10,421 nt of DNA. It comes from CAYGWP01 sp964353455 (lineage in GTDB: Bacteria; Planctomycetota; Phycisphaerae; FEN-1346). Of this stretch, positions 1 to 7,009 are shown piece after piece. Every line of letters begins with the position of its first letter. The first letter of the stretch is position 1. The notes under the pieces are model-generated. The model had not been told where the DNA came from and did not search any database. It was given only the letters and a program-made list of their open reading frames with translations. Where the stretch lies: NCBI GenBank assembly GCA_964353455.1, contig CAYGWP010000429.1, positions 1 to 10,421 of the forward strand. The letters run 5' to 3'. The position numbers and the translations under genes are program-made.

Positions 1-959
1 TTGAACATGGCGTCGCTGTCGCGGTTGAAGACCTTGGACGGCACGCCCGGCTTCTTGCCGCCGTCGTACCAGTAGACCTTGACGGCCGGGCGCCAGTCGT
101 TGGCCGGGTGCTCCCATTCGGCGGTCAGCCACGTGGGCAGGGTGTCGGTCGAAACGGGCGAGCCCTCGGCCTTGCAGGAGACGGGGTCCTTGAGGTCCAG
201 GGCCCAGAAAGGCATGTCCATCATGTGGCTGCCCATGTCGCCGATCTGGCCGGAGCCGAAGTCCCAGAACCGGTTCCACGCCAGGCACCCGCCCAGGTAG
301 CCGGGGTTATACGGGTGCATGGGCGACGGGCCGATCCAGAGGTCCCAGTTGAGGTGCGCGGGCGGGTCGCCTGCGGCAGGAAGGTAGTTGCCGCCCTCCG
401 GTGTGCGGCTGCACCAGACGCGGACTTCCTTCGGGACGCCGATGGCGCCGCCCTTGACGAGTTCGACGACGCGGCGGAAGTTGTCGCTGGCGTGTATCTG
501 CGTGCCCATCTGCGTGGCGATCTTGTCCTTGTTCTTCAGATATGTTTCGCGGACCAGGTGGGCCTCGTGGACGGAGTTGGCCAGGGGCTTCTCGCAATAG
601 ACGTGCTTGCCGCGGTTCATCGCCCAGACGTTGACGAAGGCGTGGGTGTGGTCGGTGGTGGCGCAGACGACGGCGTCGATGTCTTTCTGGTCGAGGCACT
701 TTCGCCAGTCGGAGTACTTCTGGGCCTGGGGATACTTCTCGGCGGCCTTCGCCAGGTTCAGGGCGTTGACGTCGCAGAGGGCGACGATATTCTCGCTCTT
801 GACGCCGTCGAGGTCGGCCCCCCCGCGGCCGCCCACGCCGATGCAGGCGATGTTCAGTTTTCCGTTCGGCGACTCGCCGGCCCTCAGGATCCCCGACCGA
901 AGGACCACAAGACCCGCGCCCGCCGCGATACCCGCGCCCAGCAATTGACGACGTTTCAT
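1..959 (-). CDS. Gfo/Idh/MocA-family oxidoreductase, exported, partial (C-terminus outside window)
   Basis: Reading leftward from the ATG at 959-957, an open frame of 319 codons runs off the window edge without a stop. The N-terminus (MKRRQLLGAGIAAGAGLVVL) has twin arginines followed by a hydrophobic stretch, a Tat-like export signal often seen on this family in planctomycetes. A Rossmann nucleotide-binding motif (IGVGGRGG, residues 40-47), DHTHA at 103-107, and the family-typical EKPL at 123-126 follow. Then comes the substrate-domain signature GDMGSHMMD at 240-248, with Asp241 and His245 as likely active-site residues. The family uses NAD(P) to oxidise, reduce or hydrolyse sugars, inositols and glycosides; the substrate cannot be read from sequence. 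Relatives are usually about 420-460 residues, so roughly 100-140 residues are missing. The start is supported by an ideal Shine-Dalgarno. It is transcribed away from the ParB-like gene. Fold and family are firm; specificity and periplasmic location are inferred. Confidence 0.93.
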   Translation of the reverse strand, partial: MKRRQLLGAGIAAGAGLVVLRSGILRAGESPNGKLNIACIGVGGRGGADLDGVKSENIVALCDVNALNLAKAAEKYPQAQKYSDWRKCLDQKDIDAVVCATTDHTHAFVNVWAMNRGKHVYCEKPLANSVHEAHLVRETYLKNKDKIATQMGTQIHASDNFRRVVELVKGGAIGVPKEVRVWCSRTPEGGNYLPAAGDPPAHLNWDLWIGPSPMHPYNPGYLGGCLAWNRFWDFGSGQIGDMGSHMMDMPFWALDLKDPVSCKAEGSPVSTDTLPTWLTAEWEHPANDWRPAVKVYWYDGGKKPGVPSKVFNRDSDAMF

Positions 960-964
960 CGTGC

Positions 965-972
965 ACCTCCTT
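965..972 (-). promoter_or_regulatory. Ideal Shine-Dalgarno for the oxidoreductase
   Basis: Read on the minus strand this is AAGGAGGT, a full match to the anti-Shine-Dalgarno core. Five bases separate it from the ATG at 959. It fixes the start of the oxidoreductase and predicts strong translation. Confidence 0.85.
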
Positions 973-1009
973 GAAATGACAGGCTCCGGCGTATGCTTCC
1001 CGAGCAACA

Positions 1010-1037
1010 AGTGTATCAACGCCCCGGCGTTGTGCAA
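1010..1037 (-). promoter_or_regulatory. Candidate sigma70-type promoter for the oxidoreductase, with operator-like palindrome
   Basis: On the minus strand, TTGCAC (1037-1032) and TACACT (1015-1010) are separated by 16 bases. They match the -35 and -10 consensus at four positions each. The predicted transcript would start near 1003 and have a leader of about 45 bases carrying the strong ribosome site. The spacer is almost exactly filled by a 16-bp palindrome at 1017-1032 (CAACGCC-CC-GGCGTTG), where a dimeric repressor could block polymerase. Promoter and operator are read by eye; the palindrome itself is exact. Confidence 0.4.
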
Positions 1038-1076
1038 GTTCTTCGTATTTCGGCTGCCGGCGTCTCGTCAACCCCG

Positions 1077-1105
1077 TTGCCCCGCAGCGCCCAACTGTTT
1101 ATGCT
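1077..1105 (+). promoter_or_regulatory. Candidate sigma70-type promoter for the ParB-like gene
   Basis: TTGCCC (1077-1082) and TATGCT (1100-1105) are separated by exactly 17 bases and each matches the consensus at four of six positions. Transcription would begin near 1112, just ahead of the ribosome site GGGGAGGAG at 1115-1123. It lies back to back with the leftward promoter of the oxidoreductase and may serve the whole rightward block. Confidence 0.4.
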
Positions 1106-1129
1106 GGGACTCTCGGGGAGGAGACGCTC

Positions 1130-1603
1130 ATGCCGCGCGAGCGCGCCTGGGTCAAGTACGTCCGCGAAAAGTTCGGCGTCACGCTCGGCCAGCACGAGGC
1201 CGACCTGGACCTCGACACGCTCATCGCCACGCAGTCCGAGATCGAGGCCATCAAGTACCACCTCGTGCGCCACGAGGCCTTCCGCGAGGGCGAGCGGATC
1301 CTCATCTTCAAGGGCACTTATGGCGGCTACTATATAATTGACGGCCACACGCGGGCGCGCGTCCTCTGGGACGAGGGCCAGCGGACCGTTCCGGTCACGC
1401 TCCTCACATCTTCCGACGTCGAGGTCGCATCCGAGATGGAGCGCATCGCGCTGGCCGTCGGCAACGGACACGCCCGCGCAATCTGGGAAGTCCCCGTCGT
1501 GGACCGCATCGGCAAGGGCACCAAGGAATGGAACGACCGCCGCAAGGAACTGCTCGAACAGTGGCGGGCCGAACTCCAGGCCGACCACGGACACGGCCGT
1601 TGA
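1130..1603 (+). CDS. Small ParB/sulfiredoxin-fold domain protein
   Basis: A 157-residue protein. Residues 67-92 (GYYIIDGHTRARVLWDEG, then TVPVTLL) match the ParB N-terminal / ParB-like nuclease domain, with the hallmark DGHTR at 71-75. In ParB proteins this region belongs to the CTP/nucleotide pocket; in sulfiredoxin relatives it holds catalytic residues. The segment before it (residues 26-62) would complete the fold. The C-terminal third is charged and helical (EWNDRRKELLEQWRAELQ) and shows no obvious helix-turn-helix, so this is not a full-length chromosome-partitioning ParB, which is typically about 280-300 residues. The start is set by GGGGAGGAG at 1115-1123, six bases upstream of the ATG. 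It is divergent from the oxidoreductase and 118 bases ahead of the first URO-D gene. The role is unknown; a nucleotide-binding or DNA-linked regulator is only one possibility. Confidence 0.75.
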   Translation: MPRERAWVKYVREKFGVTLGQHEADLDLDTLIATQSEIEAIKYHLVRHEAFREGERILIFKGTYGGYYIIDGHTRARVLWDEGQRTVPVTLLTSSDVEVASEMERIALAVGNGHARAIWEVPVVDRIGKGTKEWNDRRKELLEQWRAELQADHGHGR

Positions 1604-1721
1604 ACGGCGATTCCCGGTTTCCGGTTTTTTCTCGGCTTTTCCGTCCCCCGTGCCCATAATCCCTGTCCGGCAAATGACGAATGACAAGTGACCAGTACCA
1701 GCGACAAGAGGGCGGCCGACA
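1604..1721 (+). other. Intergenic spacer with T-rich tract and heptamer repeats
   Basis: This 118-base gap is visibly different in composition from the genes. Its first part has degenerate CGGTTT-like units and T-runs (about 1614-1640), its middle a CATAAT hexamer at 1655-1660, and its end a short heptamer array. A small hairpin (GCCGTT-G-AACGGC) straddles the stop codon of the ParB-like gene. It is followed by a six-T run, but only after about 15 bases, too far for a classical intrinsic terminator. No ORF is supported. Confidence 0.5.
1673..1706 (+). repeat. Degenerate 7-bp tandem repeat (about five units)
   Basis: Successive units are AATGACG, AATGACA, AGTGACC, AGTACC (one base short) and AGCGACA, consensus near ARTGACM. 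The array ends just before the weak ribosome site AAGAGGG (1706-1712) of the downstream URO-D gene, so it would sit in or near that gene's leader. Heptamer tandem repeats of this kind are known between genes in cyanobacteria (STRR/LTRR); a link to those is analogy only. Confidence 0.55.
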
Positions 1722-2756
1722 ATGGACTCCCGCGAACGCGTCTTTCGGTGCCTTGAATTCATGCATCCCGACCGCGCCCCGCGAACGCCGTCGGCACTGC
1801 CGTGGGTCGGCATCTACGCCAAGACCGAGTGGGAGGCCCTCCTTCGGGATTTCCCGAGCGACTTTATCGGCCCCGGCCCCGTGCTCGCCGTGGGCGACCG
1901 CGTCTCGGGGACGCAGGCACGCAAGGGCATCTATGTCGATGAATGGGGGTGCCCGTTCGAGGCCGCGGAGGACGGCGTCATAGGCGAGGTCAAACGTCCG
2001 CCTCTGGCCGACTGGTCGGCGTTCGCCCATTTCCGCCCGCCGTACGAAATCATCGAGCGGGCCGACTGGGACGCCGTCAACCGCGCCCAGAAGGCCAACC
2101 TCGCCGGGCCGCGCAAGTTCATGGTCGCCGGCACCAGCATCCGACCCTTCGAGCGCATGCAGTTTCTGCGCGGGTCCGAGAACCTCTACCTGGACCTCGC
2201 CTGCGGCACGCGCGACCTGGTGCGCCTCCGCGACATGGTCCACGAGTTCTACATGCGCGAACTCGTCGGCTGGGTCAAGACCGACTGCGACTCCGTCGCT
2301 TTCATGGACGACTGGGGGTCGCAGCAATCGCTCCTCATCAACCCCGGCATGTGGCGCGAACTCTTTAAACCAATGTACAAGGATTACTGCTATCTCATCC
2401 GCGCCGCCGGCAAAAAGGTCTTCATGCACTCCGACGGCTGCATCGACGCCATCTACCCCGACCTCGTCGAAGTCGGCGTCGATGCCCTGAACAGCCAACT
2501 CTTCACGATGGACATCGAGGACCTCGGCCGGCGCTTCAGGGGCCGCGTCACGTTCAACGGCGAGATAGACCGCCAGTGGGCACTCCCGTTCGGGACCGTC
2601 CTGGACGTCCGCCGCGCGGTCGGCCGCGTCCGCCGGGCGCTCGATGACGGTCGCGGCGGGGTCATCGCCCAGTGCGAGTGGGGCGTCCGTACCCCGCCCG
2701 AAAACGTCCGCGCCGTCTATCAGGCCTGGACCGAGCCGATCGAGAACCTACCCTGA
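1722..2756 (+). CDS. URO-D-family protein (uroporphyrinogen decarboxylase / corrinoid methyltransferase fold)
   Basis: A 344-residue cytoplasmic protein without signal peptide, of normal length for the URO-D superfamily. Family marks are the start MDSRERVFRCLEF, the central FMDDWGSQQSLLINPGMW (194-211) followed by KPMYKD, FMHSDGCID around His236-Asp238-Gly239, and the C-terminal QCEWGVRTPPENVRAV with Cys318 and PPEN (325-328). The RQAGR signature of true HemE decarboxylases is absent, so heme synthesis is unlikely. Corrinoid methyltransferases of this fold bind zinc with H-x-C...C. Here the first His and the last Cys are present with suitable spacing (82 residues), but the middle ligand is Asp238. 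A methyl-transfer reaction is possible but unproven, and no corrinoid-binding protein lies in the window. The start codon has only a weak Shine-Dalgarno (AAGAGGG, 9 bases away). Its stop lies 12 bases before the next start, so the two are very likely cotranscribed. Confidence 0.88.
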   Translation: MDSRERVFRCLEFMHPDRAPRTPSALPWVGIYAKTEWEALLRDFPSDFIGPGPVLAVGDRVSGTQARKGIYVDEWGCPFEAAEDGVIGEVKRPPLADWSAFAHFRPPYEIIERADWDAVNRAQKANLAGPRKFMVAGTSIRPFERMQFLRGSENLYLDLACGTRDLVRLRDMVHEFYMRELVGWVKTDCDSVAFMDDWGSQQSLLINPGMWRELFKPMYKDYCYLIRAAGKKVFMHSDGCIDAIYPDLVEVGVDALNSQLFTMDIEDLGRRFRGRVTFNGEIDRQWALPFGTVLDVRRAVGRVRRALDDGRGGVIAQCEWGVRTPPENVRAVYQAWTEPIENLP

Positions 2757-2757
2757 C

Positions 2758-2763
2758 AGGAGG
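2758..2763 (+). promoter_or_regulatory. Shine-Dalgarno for the giant exported protein
   Basis: AGGAGG begins two bases after the stop of the URO-D gene and ends five bases before the ATG at 2769. A second ATG follows immediately at 2772. The placement suggests coupled translation with the upstream gene. Confidence 0.75.
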
Positions 2764-2768
2764 CTGCA

Positions 2769-5700
2769 ATGATGACCCGCGTACGTCGTCCGGCTGCATC
2801 TCTGCTCATTGCCCTGATCGTGGCTACGCCGGTGTTTGCCGCGGCTGAACTGAAGGTCCTCCTGCCGCTCGGCCGCGCTGCCTACGAGACCAATGAGCGG
2901 ATAGACATCTCGGTGGTCCGAATCGCCGCCGAGCCTCTTGCCGCCGGCACCCTCGCCCTTACGCTTGCGGGCGATGACGGCTCGCGCCTGGCCTTCGTGT
3001 TTCCCGTGGCCGGGGCCGAGCCTGCCGCGGGCCAGGCCCGCCGAACCGAGCACCTGTACCTCGACGGGCGGCTCCTTCGCCCCGGGCGATACGCCGTGGA
3101 GATCGGCTGCGACGGCGCGGCCGCCAGGACCGAGATCGAAGTATATAGCCATGTACGCGAGACCGATTTCCGCCTCATCTACTGGGTCCCGCGCGAGGCC
3201 CTGGGGCCCGTCCAGCAGATGCTCGGCCGCGGCGGCTTCGGCTTCAACCTCTTCTGGGGCGGATACGCGCCCTGGACCGAGAACCTCATCCGCGGCGGGC
3301 TCGACTACATGCAGTGCTGCACCATGGGCGGCGGCCACCAGATGGACCTACGCCAGGAATGCGACTGGTCCGACCCGTACGTCCTCGGCGGCGGCATCGC
3401 ACGCACAACGCGTCAGGTCTTCGCCGACCGCACCCGCCCGAACGTCATCGGCGTCCACTTTTACGATGAGCCGGGCCTCACGTGGTGGCAGCATCCGCGG
3501 ACCGGCGAGAGGGTCCCGTACAACATCCCGTCTCAGGACCGCGCGTTCCTGTCCGCCTTCGGCCGCCAGGCCCCGCAGTACGACGCCGTGAAGCCCGATG
3601 ACCCCGCGAGCGCCGCCGCCTGGGCGCACCTCGCGCACTGGAAACTCTCGTTCATGGAAGCGGCGTGGAAACTCGCCCGCTTCGGCGTCTCGTACGCCCA
3701 GCCCGACTTCCTCTCCGCAAACCAGAGCGTGTATGCATGGAACGCCTTCACCGACGGCTACTACTTCAACGTTCAGCGCTCGATGGCCGTTATGGGCGGC
3801 CACGGCGGCTATGACGATTACGGGTCGGGCTACTTCCAGACGGCCCTCTTCCTGTCGATGGGGCGCATGCGAGACCTCGCGAAGCCAACGTGGTATCTTC
3901 CGACCTGGGGCGGCATCACGCCTGACCGGATGCGCCTCGAGCAATACCTTTCGTTCATCCAGAACGTCCAGGGGATGATGGTCCCTCCGGCGGTGAACCT
4001 CGCCAAGTCCACCGAGGAAAGGGCCTCCGACGGCATCGCCGAGTCCAACCTGATCATGGGTCGCCTCGGCACCATCTTCACCGCCATGCCGCCCACGCGG
4101 CCGCCCAACGCCGTCCTCTACAGCCTCTCGCAGAACATCTACTGTCAGACCCGGGCCCTGCGAGGGCCGCGCGACGAGGCCGGCCGCGCCGACTACGGCC
4201 ACTACCAGGTCTTCCAGATGCGTGCCTTGCACGTCGCCCATCTGACGAGCCAGATGCCTTTCTTCCCGATCGTCGAGGAGGATGTGCTCGACGGTACCCT
4301 CGCGGCCCACCACCGCGCGGTCGTCCTGCCGAAGGTCGAATACCTGCCGCCGGAGGTCATCGCGGGCTTCGAGGCATTCATCGCGGGCGGCGGCACGGTC
4401 ATCCTCAGCGACGATGCCACCGTTTCGATAAAGGGGGCGAAGAAACTCGGCGCCGCGGTCCCGGCCGTCGATTACAAATCCACGGAGATACCTGAATATC
4501 TTAAGTTGTGCGAACCGACGGCGGCGGCCCTGAAGGCACGCCTCAAGGAAGCCGGCGTCGGGCCGGTCTTTGAGTCCGACGGCCCGTCAATCGCCGCCTG
4601 GCGACAGGCCGAGGGGGATGTCGAGTATCTCTTTGCGGTCAACGTTGCCTGCGACGCCGAGCGCGGCGGCTATAACCCCATCCGCCCCGCCGTCGCCGCG
4701 ATCCGCCTGCCGGGCGACGGCCGGCCCGTGTATGACGCCGTTCTCGGCGGCCCTGTGGCGGGGTTTGAGAAGAAGGGGAACGAACTCGCCGGCCGGTTCC
4801 GCTTCGGCGCGGGGCAGATGAAGGTCTTCGCGCGGACCGCGCGGCCTATCGGCGGAGTCCAGGTCGCCACGCCGGTCATCTTCTGTGATTACACGGTTGC
4901 CCAGGACCCCATCCGCGTTGAGATCGGCGCGGCGGTCGTCGATTCGCAGGAGCAGGTCCTCTCGGGCTGCGTGCCGCTTGAGGTCCGCATCACGGATCCT
5001 CTCGGCGTCGAGCGCTATCACCTGTACCGTGCGGCTGAGAAAGGGTGGCTTAAACTCTCCCTGCCGCTGGCGGCCAATGAGCCGCCGGGCCGGTGGACCG
5101 TCTCGGTCCGCGAACTCCTCGCGGGCACGGAGGGCGCTTCATCATTCACCACGAAGCCCGCTGGGCAGTGCGGCGCGGCGGCGGGCGCGGCACACCGCGC
5201 GGTCTATTTCGGCGACGACCGAGAGAACATCTTTCGCTTCTTCCGGCTGCACCACGATGTGACGATCGTGGTCGGGTCGAGCGATTTCTGCGCCCCGGCG
5301 GCGGAACGCCTGGCCAAAGCGCTTGCCCCGTGGGGCATCCGATGCAGGACCGTCAGCGCCGCCGACGCCGCCAAGGCCCGCGACGTGCCCGAAGAGGGCA
5401 GGGCCACCTGGGCCGGCCTTGCGGGGCGCTTTGATGCCGCGAAGCCGAATCCCGCCAACTCCGGCTTCGCCATCGACGGCCCGGCAATCCTCGTCGGGAA
5501 CCCGGAAGACAACGCCATCATCAAGTTCCTTGAGGACAACCGGTTCCTGCCGTACACGCCCGTGGCCGCCGCCAGGGTCGCGGGCCTCAAGTCGGTCGAG
5601 GCCAGGTGGAAGGCCGAGGTGAAGAAATGGGAGAAGGCCGACGCGAAGACTCGCGGGCCGATGCCCCAGGAACCGACTCCGCCGGCCGACGATTTCCCCG

Positions 5701-6917
5701 GCCGCGGGCGCGGCATGATCGCCTGGCAGGCCGATGGAATCGGCTACGGCCTCCAGGAATCCATCACCCTTATTGCATACGATGAGGCCGGCATGGCCGA
5801 GGCCGTGGGCACGATGTACGAGGCCGCCACCGGCCTCGACCCGCTGATGAAATGGCGCCCGCCGGCGTCGGCATCGGTCGCCCCGGCCTCGAAGGCCCCG
5901 CCGAAGCCGCCCGAGGCGAAGGTCGCCTGGCGAATCGTCCTGCCCGACCGCGCCGCGGCCGTGCTGCGGCTGCCGAATGATCGGTTCGCCGTCCTTGCGA
6001 AGGACGGCACGCTGGCCGCAATCGACCGCGGCGGCAAGGCCGCCTGGTGCCAGGAACTGGACGGCGGCGAGCAGTGGCGCCTGGCTGTGTCCGAGGGCGG
6101 CAAGACCATCGCCGTCGGCGCTTCGCATCATCTGCTGGCGTTCACGGGCGACGGCAAGGCGATGTTTGACGTCCCGATGCGGTTCCGTCAACCTGGGGCC
6201 GAGGGCAAGCCCGTGTCGCCGCCGGTCGGCCTGGCGGTCTCGGCCGACGGGTCGCGGATCGCCGTCGGCACGGCGAGCGGCTTATTGATGGTGCTCGACG
6301 CCGCGGGGAAGACCCTCTGGTCGGTCGGCGGCATGGCCGATGAGGAGTTCAGTAAGTTCAAGGCCGACCTCGCCGAATGGAAGGCCGCCGCCCCGAAACG
6401 CGAGGCTGAAAAGAAGGCGTCGAAAGATGCCCAGGCTGCCCGGAAGACGGCCATGGCTGCGTGGGAACAGGCCGACAAGAAGACCCGCGGACCGGCCCCC
6501 GAGCAGCCCAAGGCGCCGAAGAACCCGCCTCAACCTCGAGCGCCTCTGCCGCCGGTGTACGTGGACCTCTGGTTCTCCGCCGACGGCAAGACTCTGAATG
6601 CCGTTCCGGCCAAGGGACCCGCCGCCTGCTTTGCGGTCGCGGACGGGAAGCCGGTCGAGGGGGCCGCGCCGTCCGCGAAGGCTGCCCCGCAGGACGAGAA
6701 GTTCGCCCAGCCCGGCCGCATGGTCAAGAAGGCGGTTGCGGGCGATGGCGTCACGGCAGTTGCGTACTGGGGCGGGTGGGTGGCGGTAATCGACGCCGCC
6801 GGCACGATCAAGTCGTCGCAGCAACTCGCCCACGACGTGGCCGACATGACGTGGCTCGGCGGGCGCCTCGTCGTCGGCCTCGCCGACGGCAGCATCGTTG
6901 CCCTCGATGCCAGGTAA
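2769..6917 (+). CDS. Giant exported multidomain protein: glycoside-hydrolase-like N-half, propeller-like C-terminus
   Basis: A 1382-residue protein. A Sec signal peptide covers residues 1 to about 25 (Arg-rich start, LLIALIVATPVFA, cleavage near AFA/AAE as VFA-AAE). Residues 27-127 look like a beta-sandwich. Residues 135-500 resemble a diverged TIM-barrel glycoside hydrolase; the motif GVHFYDEPG at 228-236 offers Asp233/Glu234 as catalytic candidates. Residues 515-560 (AVVLPK...EAFIAGGGTVILSDD) resemble the GATase-like middle domain of GH42-type enzymes. Residues 700-795 look like another beta-sandwich. Residues 810-1025 form an alpha/beta region that includes ILVGNPEDN (907-915) and PGRGRGMIAW (977-986). 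Residues 1052-1190 and 1262-1382 contain PQQ/WD-like blades (VSADGSRIAVGTASGLLMVLDAAGKTLW-type strands). Two Lys/Pro-rich inserts centred on Trp954 and Trp1232 interrupt the domains. It likely acts outside the cytoplasm on a carbohydrate. The family and substrate were not recognised; the domain calls are by eye. Confidence 0.85.
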   Translation: MMTRVRRPAASLLIALIVATPVFAAAELKVLLPLGRAAYETNERIDISVVRIAAEPLAAGTLALTLAGDDGSRLAFVFPVAGAEPAAGQARRTEHLYLDGRLLRPGRYAVEIGCDGAAARTEIEVYSHVRETDFRLIYWVPREALGPVQQMLGRGGFGFNLFWGGYAPWTENLIRGGLDYMQCCTMGGGHQMDLRQECDWSDPYVLGGGIARTTRQVFADRTRPNVIGVHFYDEPGLTWWQHPRTGERVPYNIPSQDRAFLSAFGRQAPQYDAVKPDDPASAAAWAHLAHWKLSFMEAAWKLARFGVSYAQPDFLSANQSVYAWNAFTDGYYFNVQRSMAVMGGHGGYDDYGSGYFQTALFLSMGRMRDLAKPTWYLPTWGGITPDRMRLEQYLSFIQNVQGMMVPPAVNLAKSTEERASDGIAESNLIMGRLGTIFTAMPPTRPPNAVLYSLSQNIYCQTRALRGPRDEAGRADYGHYQVFQMRALHVAHLTSQMPFFPIVEEDVLDGTLAAHHRAVVLPKVEYLPPEVIAGFEAFIAGGGTVILSDDATVSIKGAKKLGAAVPAVDYKSTEIPEYLKLCEPTAAALKARLKEAGVGPVFESDGPSIAAWRQAEGDVEYLFAVNVACDAERGGYNPIRPAVAAIRLPGDGRPVYDAVLGGPVAGFEKKGNELAGRFRFGAGQMKVFARTARPIGGVQVATPVIFCDYTVAQDPIRVEIGAAVVDSQEQVLSGCVPLEVRITDPLGVERYHLYRAAEKGWLKLSLPLAANEPPGRWTVSVRELLAGTEGASSFTTKPAGQCGAAAGAAHRAVYFGDDRENIFRFFRLHHDVTIVVGSSDFCAPAAERLAKALAPWGIRCRTVSAADAAKARDVPEEGRATWAGLAGRFDAAKPNPANSGFAIDGPAILVGNPEDNAIIKFLEDNRFLPYTPVAAARVAGLKSVEARWKAEVKKWEKADAKTRGPMPQEPTPPADDFPGRGRGMIAWQADGIGYGLQESITLIAYDEAGMAEAVGTMYEAATGLDPLMKWRPPASASVAPASKAPPKPPEAKVAWRIVLPDRAAAVLRLPNDRFAVLAKDGTLAAIDRGGKAAWCQELDGGEQWRLAVSEGGKTIAVGASHHLLAFTGDGKAMFDVPMRFRQPGAEGKPVSPPVGLAVSADGSRIAVGTASGLLMVLDAAGKTLWSVGGMADEEFSKFKADLAEWKAAAPKREAEKKASKDAQAARKTAMAAWEQADKKTRGPAPEQPKAPKNPPQPRAPLPPVYVDLWFSADGKTLNAVPAKGPAACFAVADGKPVEGAAPSAKAAPQDEKFAQPGRMVKKAVAGDGVTAVAYWGGWVAVIDAAGTIKSSQQLAHDVADMTWLGGRLVVGLADGSIVALDAR

Positions 6918-6927
6918 TTCATCCTGT

Positions 6928-7005
6928 GTGTGCCACGGCCGGCTTGTCCGGCCGTGTGTGAATGGGTACCCGTTCCCACGGCCGGGCAAGCCGGCCGTGG
7001 CACAC
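6928..7005. repeat. Nested palindrome / REP-like extragenic element
   Basis: Arms at 6928-6956 and 6977-7005 are 29 bases each and complementary at 28 positions; the exception would be a G-U pair in RNA. Each arm is itself a hairpin: CACGGCCGG-CTTGT-CCGGCCGTG at 6934-6956 and CACGGCCGG-GCAAG-CCGGCCGTG at 6977-6999. The 20-base loop holds a further near-palindrome, GAATGGGTACCCGTTC (6960-6975), centred one base off the outer axis. The DNA can therefore form one long stem or two separate hairpins, the paired organisation of REP/BIME elements. That it is dispersed in the genome is inferred; only one copy is in this window. Confidence 0.85.
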
Positions 7006-7009
7006 GCTA

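Noticed and set aside
108..974. Long rightward ORF (288 codons) opposite the oxidoreductase
   Set aside because: It is antisense to a frame with unmistakable Gfo/Idh/MocA motifs; its low-complexity Val/Gly/Asp/Ala content is typical of a GC-rich shadow.
307..1071. Leftward ORF (254 codons) on the same strand as the oxidoreductase
   Set aside because: Arg/Pro/Gly-rich translation in a shifted frame; the true frame starts at 959 after an ideal ribosome site and carries the family motifs.
1604..1640. Terminator after the ParB-like gene (hairpin GCCGTT-G-AACGGC plus T6)
   Set aside because: The T-run is about 15 bases from the stem and the loop is a single base; it does not fit an intrinsic terminator.
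1655..1660. CATAAT as the -10 box of a promoter for the first URO-D gene
   Set aside because: No acceptable -35 hexamer lies 15-19 bases upstream, so a promoter cannot be supported from sequence alone.
1404..2498. Leftward ORF of 364 codons across the ParB-like and URO-D genes
   Set aside because: It is antisense to two recognised proteins, spans their intergenic region and has no family-like motif or ribosome site.
1722..2756. HemE (heme biosynthesis) for the URO-D protein
   Set aside because: The N-terminal RQAGR substrate-binding signature is absent and there are no heme-pathway neighbours.
5142..6191. Leftward ORF of 349 codons inside the giant gene
   Set aside because: Shadow of the strong coding frame of the 1382-residue protein, with Arg/Gly/Ala-biased composition.
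6928..7005. Intrinsic terminator for the giant gene
   Set aside because: The stem is very strong but is followed by GCTAAAAGG, with no T-run; it also lies between genes that look cotranscribed.
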